From Chlorobium sp. (GTDB lineage: Bacteria > Bacteroidota > Chlorobiia > Chlorobiales > Chlorobiaceae): a stretch of DNA of 64,000 nt. The position numbers were made by a program, and so were the translations under genes. Positions within the stretch are counted from its first letter, which is position 1, and the number at the start of each line of letters is the position of its first letter. Below the pieces are notes generated by a model. That model was not told the DNA's origin. It did no database searches and saw only the letters and a program-made list of their open reading frames with translations. The DNA lies in the NCBI GenBank assembly GCA_005843835.1, contig SZXZ01000087.1, forward strand, positions 18,274-82,273, written 5' to 3'. Below are positions 61,420-64,000 of the stretch, piece after piece.

Positions 61420-63084
61420 TCATTTTATATATATCAGGCTGTAATCGGTAAAGGCACTTAAATCTCCCTTTTTGGCGTTGAGGTGACTTTCGAGAAACAG
61501 AAAAAAGTCAGATTCGTCGTTTTTTCTCTTGTAAAGTGGGCCATTCCATATGACCTGTGAATGGACCGAGACAGGGATGTATTTTGATTGAAACAACCCG
61601 AGAACCGGTTTTTTCTGCAGAAGAACTATCGACGGATTTGATTTTGGAATAATTTTCCGTTCAGCATAAAAAGGAAGATTATGGATCATATCATCCTGAA
61701 GGTAGAGAGGAATGCCCGAAGGGATCTGGAGTTTGTGGTTAATGACCGTTCCAATACTATCGACTTTCCGGTATTCTTCAAGTTGAGGAAGAACACCGAT
61801 AACAAATATCAGGAGTGCGCTTAAGGTGCCAAAATACGGCTGTAAATAGCGAATATCGTATTGGGCAGGTTCATGACCAGAATTGTGTTTTTGCTGTAGA
61901 GATGCAATCACGATCAATAATAATGCGGCTGCCGTAATCAGATGATAGTAAGTCGGGAGATTGAAAATTGTAATAATTGCGGAGCCTAAAATAATACCAG
62001 CAATGCCAGGAAGAAGAAATAAAAGGTTCCACACTATGGCTGAAGATTTTCCTACCGGTTCGAACCGTGTAATAAAATGAGCAGAAATAAGCGCGAGTGC
62101 AGGATAAGCCTGAATAAAATAGGTTGGCAATTTGCCATTTGCTGAAGTAAATATAATGAGCATGACCAGAAACCAGGAAAACGCATAGGCAACATTTTTG
62201 ATGCGTCGCATGCTGATAATGTAATGGCAACAAGCAATCACAAAGAACAGGGAATAAGGGAAAAACCCCCACATGAGAACGGCTGGATAATAAAACAGAT
62301 CAGTAATGCCGTTAGACCTCTTTATGAGTGCCCGCTCAAAAGTTTCCTGGTTGAGAACAGTGATGAAGTTGTTTCCATGGGTAACATACATCAGGGCAAT
62401 CCAGCTTAAACCGATAAGGAAGACAATTCCTATAAAAGCAAAAGGTTTCAGCTTTAACGCTTTTTCACGGAACCCTCTCCATCGAAAATCAGAATCGATC
62501 AGGAGATAGAGGATAATGATACCTCCAATGACTATGACATACGGGTAGCCTTTGGTTAATACGCTTAAGCCAAGAGAGACGGCAGCGAAATAGTAATGAC
62601 GGGTGTTGCCGTAAAGATGTCCTTTAAGGAAGAAATAAAGGCATAGAGTAAAGAAAAATGAAAGAGGGATTTCTGGTGAAGCATATTGTTTGCATCCAAT
62701 ATACTGAATGCTGACAGCTTGCATAGCAAAGGCAAGAAGAGCTGTTTTTTCGTCGTAAAGCATTCGGCCTATTGACCAGACAAGAAGTAATGTCCAAAAT
62801 GCAAGAATCACAATCGGCAACCTGATCGCAAATGCATTCATACCGAACAAGCCAGTGGACAGTGCTTCAAGCCAGTAGGTTAGAGGGGGTTTGTTATAAC
62901 GGGGCAGGTAATTATAGGTAATGTCTAGATAATTTCCCTTTGCAACCATTTCTCTTACGGATTCAGCATAAAAACTTTCGTTTTCCGTCCAGATGTCGTT
63001 AACACTAAAGTTAATACTATAAAGCAGTGCCGTCAGGGAGATGAGTATCCAGAAAATTGGTGTTTTATTACTACAAACTTTCAT
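61420..63084 (-). CDS. ArnT/PMT-family membrane glycosyltransferase
   Basis: A 554-residue GT-C type glycosyltransferase. It has many membrane helices, the conserved acidic periplasmic motif near the start (NDIWTENESFYAESVREMV), and LPRYNKPPLTYWLEALS followed by GMNAFAIRLP, typical of the ArnT/dolichyl-phosphate mannosyltransferase-like group. These enzymes move a sugar from a polyprenyl-phosphate carrier to lipid A, a glycan or protein on the periplasmic side. Acceptor and sugar are unknown. It stands alone between vapB and a gene-poor end, not inside an LPS cluster. Confidence 0.88.
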   Translation of the reverse strand: MKVCSNKTPIFWILISLTALLYSINFSVNDIWTENESFYAESVREMVAKGNYLDITYNYLPRYNKPPLTYWLEALSTGLFGMNAFAIRLPIVILAFWTLLLVWSIGRMLYDEKTALLAFAMQAVSIQYIGCKQYASPEIPLSFFFTLCLYFFLKGHLYGNTRHYYFAAVSLGLSVLTKGYPYVIVIGGIIILYLLIDSDFRWRGFREKALKLKPFAFIGIVFLIGLSWIALMYVTHGNNFITVLNQETFERALIKRSNGITDLFYYPAVLMWGFFPYSLFFVIACCHYIISMRRIKNVAYAFSWFLVMLIIFTSANGKLPTYFIQAYPALALISAHFITRFEPVGKSSAIVWNLLFLLPGIAGIILGSAIITIFNLPTYYHLITAAALLLIVIASLQQKHNSGHEPAQYDIRYLQPYFGTLSALLIFVIGVLPQLEEYRKVDSIGTVINHKLQIPSGIPLYLQDDMIHNLPFYAERKIIPKSNPSIVLLQKKPVLGLFQSKYIPVSVHSQVIWNGPLYKRKNDESDFFLFLESHLNAKKGDLSAFTDYSLIYIK

Positions 63085-63347
63085 TCTTTAACGTTAACCT
63101 TGAAATTTTCTGAGTACTCCTTTTGAGCGGGGGACTTGTTGAAATTATACAAATTAAATATATGCTACATTTAGGTTATTACTATTGCTTTCCCTTCCTT
63201 CGAGCTTCGTATTTTACGAAAATACAACAACTTTCTTTTTTCGATTGGTTTTTTGAAGAATAAAAATCGAAATATATTGTCACCCACTACGTGTATTCGT
63301 GTAAAAAATGATAATTTTTTTTGGAATACCAATGAACATTCCTCTCT

Positions 63348-63674
63348 ATGAAACTCAGCAAAACCAGTATTATGCAGCTGCTTGGATTTCTTGAACACGG
63401 TATGAATATCACGAAATCCTGTAAGGCGGCAGGGATCTGCACAAAAAGCTATTACCTTTGGCTACACCAGGGAGAAAAAGATTTTGAGAATGATGTCATG
63501 AGCCTTAAGCGAGAGCTGTATGAGGGAGTACCGTTAGCTATTGCTGGACATCTGCAGAGGCTTCAATATCTCCGGAAAGATGGCAGAAGAAAAGATGGGT
63601 GCTGGAAAGCTAGTGCCACGTTTCTTGCTCGCTCGCATCCTGAAATATGGGGCCACCATGGACGGAAACCTTGA
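63348..63674 (+). CDS. HTH protein resembling phage terminase small subunit
   Basis: A 108-residue protein. The first 45 residues form a helix-turn-helix (LEHGMNITKSCKAAGICTKS followed by YYLWLHQGE), and the C-terminal GCWKASATFLARSHPEIWG matches the WxA...L.R..PE.WG tail common in small phage terminase-like DNA-binding proteins. No large terminase or other phage gene is near, so it is an orphan, perhaps left by a prophage or acting as a small regulator. There is no clear ribosome site, which lowers confidence in expression. Confidence 0.65.
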   Translation: MKLSKTSIMQLLGFLEHGMNITKSCKAAGICTKSYYLWLHQGEKDFENDVMSLKRELYEGVPLAIAGHLQRLQYLRKDGRRKDGCWKASATFLARSHPEIWGHHGRKP

Positions 63675-63942
63675 CCTATGGGGATGTTAGGGTTTTACCC
63701 GAGGCTACCGGGATGGCGCCCCTACGGGGCTGAGTTTAGAGTTTGATTGTGGTGAAGTTAGGTTGAATATCGGGTTTACCTGTATGATTGTAGCGTATAA
63801 ATAGTTGAAGCAGGGATTCTAGGTTGAGATCGATGGTGAGTTGTGGATAAATGGGAGGAAATCATGATATGTTTGATATACCTCTGCTTGTAATGTTTCA
63901 TCGATATTATCGCGGCTGAAAAATCAATTGACTATGGATATA
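63675..63942. other. Gene-free stretch before the last antitoxin gene
   Basis: About 270 bp. It begins with the GC-rich repeat-like element described separately (63690-63731). The rest holds a perfect DnaA-box match (TTGTGGATAA, 63841-63850) and nothing else I can interpret. Confidence 0.45.
63690..63731 (-). repeat. REP-like dispersed repeat candidate
   Basis: Read on the minus strand it contains AGCCCCGTAGGGGCG, then CCCGGTAGCC and GGGTAAAACCC. The small hairpins GCCCC-GTA-GGGGC (63718-63730) and GGGT-AAA-ACCC (63690-63700) stand out as GC-rich in AT-rich surroundings. This layout resembles dispersed repeats found in many genomes, often linked to REP/RAYT transposases. Only one copy is visible in this window, so the repeat nature is inferred. 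Confidence 0.5.
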
Positions 63943-63970
63943 TTTTGTTATAACATGTGGTATAACAAAA
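63943..63970. promoter_or_regulatory. Operator-like inverted repeat before the second antitoxin gene
   Basis: Perfect 10-bp inverted repeat TTTTGTTATA (63943-63952) and TATAACAAAA (63961-63970), 8-nt spacer, ending 14 nt before the start codon. A TTGACT at 63928-63933 with a TAACAT 17 nt on overlaps it, so a repressor bound here would cover the -10 region. This is what is expected for an autoregulated toxin-antitoxin promoter. Confidence 0.65.
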
Positions 63971-63984
63971 ATGGAGGTACTGTT

Positions 63985-64000
63985 ATGCGTGCTACGGTAT
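63985..64000 (+). CDS. Start of a gene, probably a VapB-type antitoxin
   Basis: Only five codons and one base are visible: MRATV, cut by the window end. GGAGG at 63973-63977 lies 7 nt before the ATG, the best ribosome site in this part of the window. M-R-[AT]-T-V is the usual start of short ribbon-helix-helix VapB-type antitoxins, and the inverted repeat before it fits autoregulation. This is a guess from very little sequence. Confidence 0.45.

Noticed and set aside
1..64000. tRNA, rRNA and CRISPR arrays
   Set aside because: Gaps between genes were read through for cloverleaf ends and regularly spaced repeats; none were found.

Overview
The window reads as chromosomal DNA of a green sulfur bacterium (family Chlorobiaceae). 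The strongest marker is pscC (11212-11853, minus), the three-helix membrane cytochrome c of the P840 reaction centre, known only from this group. The fused lpxC-fabZ gene, a stand-alone N-terminal half of carB, and PEP carboxylase together with pyruvate phosphate dikinase and acetyl-CoA synthetase (enzymes around the reductive TCA cycle) agree with this. Many starts lack a clear Shine-Dalgarno sequence. The species cannot be named from the sequence; base composition looks AT-rich for the family.

Layout. 1-601 is the 3' end of an IS3-family transposase cut by the window edge, followed by about 380 bp without a gene. 978-10592 is a long minus-strand block: methyltransferase, DUF4905 protein, XerC/D recombinase, ribosome hibernation factor, HPr kinase, oligopeptide-binding lipoprotein and permease, RuvB and a TPR lipoprotein. 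10784-14871 holds queF, pscC and ppc. 14872-15755 is an AT-rich gap with a remnant of a small gene, then an H-NS-like gene. 16344-22159 has comM, a porin, sppA and an orphan oligopeptide ABC ATPase. 22258-30865 is a plus-strand run: rsmI, panC, pnp, leuS, acs. 30989-40061 contains tspO, an inositol monophosphatase-like gene, lpxC/fabZ, pgsA, ruvC, a TACO1/YebC gene, pheA and polA. 40144-43431 has an M23 peptidase, a DUF2795 protein and a BamA/Omp85-type protein whose 5' end is odd. 43488-52144 mixes rpe, trpC, carB (N half), a JAMM peptidase, purD, an acyltransferase, lpxK, an isochorismatase-like hydrolase, an ICMT-like protein and an orphan ABC permease. 52300-59653 has ppdK, a 54-residue four-cysteine protein, uvrA and an MFS transporter. 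60224-64000 looks accessory: a NusG paralogue, vapBC, a glycosyltransferase, a phage-terminase-like HTH protein, a dispersed-repeat-like element and the start of a second antitoxin gene behind a perfect 10-bp inverted repeat.

How the genes fit together. Most of the window is housekeeping: DNA repair and recombination (ruvB, ruvC, uvrA, polA, xerC/D), RNA and translation (pnp, leuS, rsmI, queF, hpf), envelope building (lpxC/fabZ, lpxK, DUF374 acyltransferase, pgsA, Omp85, porin, M23), carbon entry (ppc, ppdK, acs) and biosynthesis (panC, pheA, trpC, rpe, purD, carB). Two ABC importers are present only in part, so their partners must lie elsewhere. No clear new multi-gene system was found. The best leads are the poly-T tract at the start of the Omp85 gene, the tiny HiPIP-like protein, the NusG paralogue without a polysaccharide cluster, and the toxin-antitoxin-rich right end. 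No tRNA, rRNA or CRISPR array was seen.
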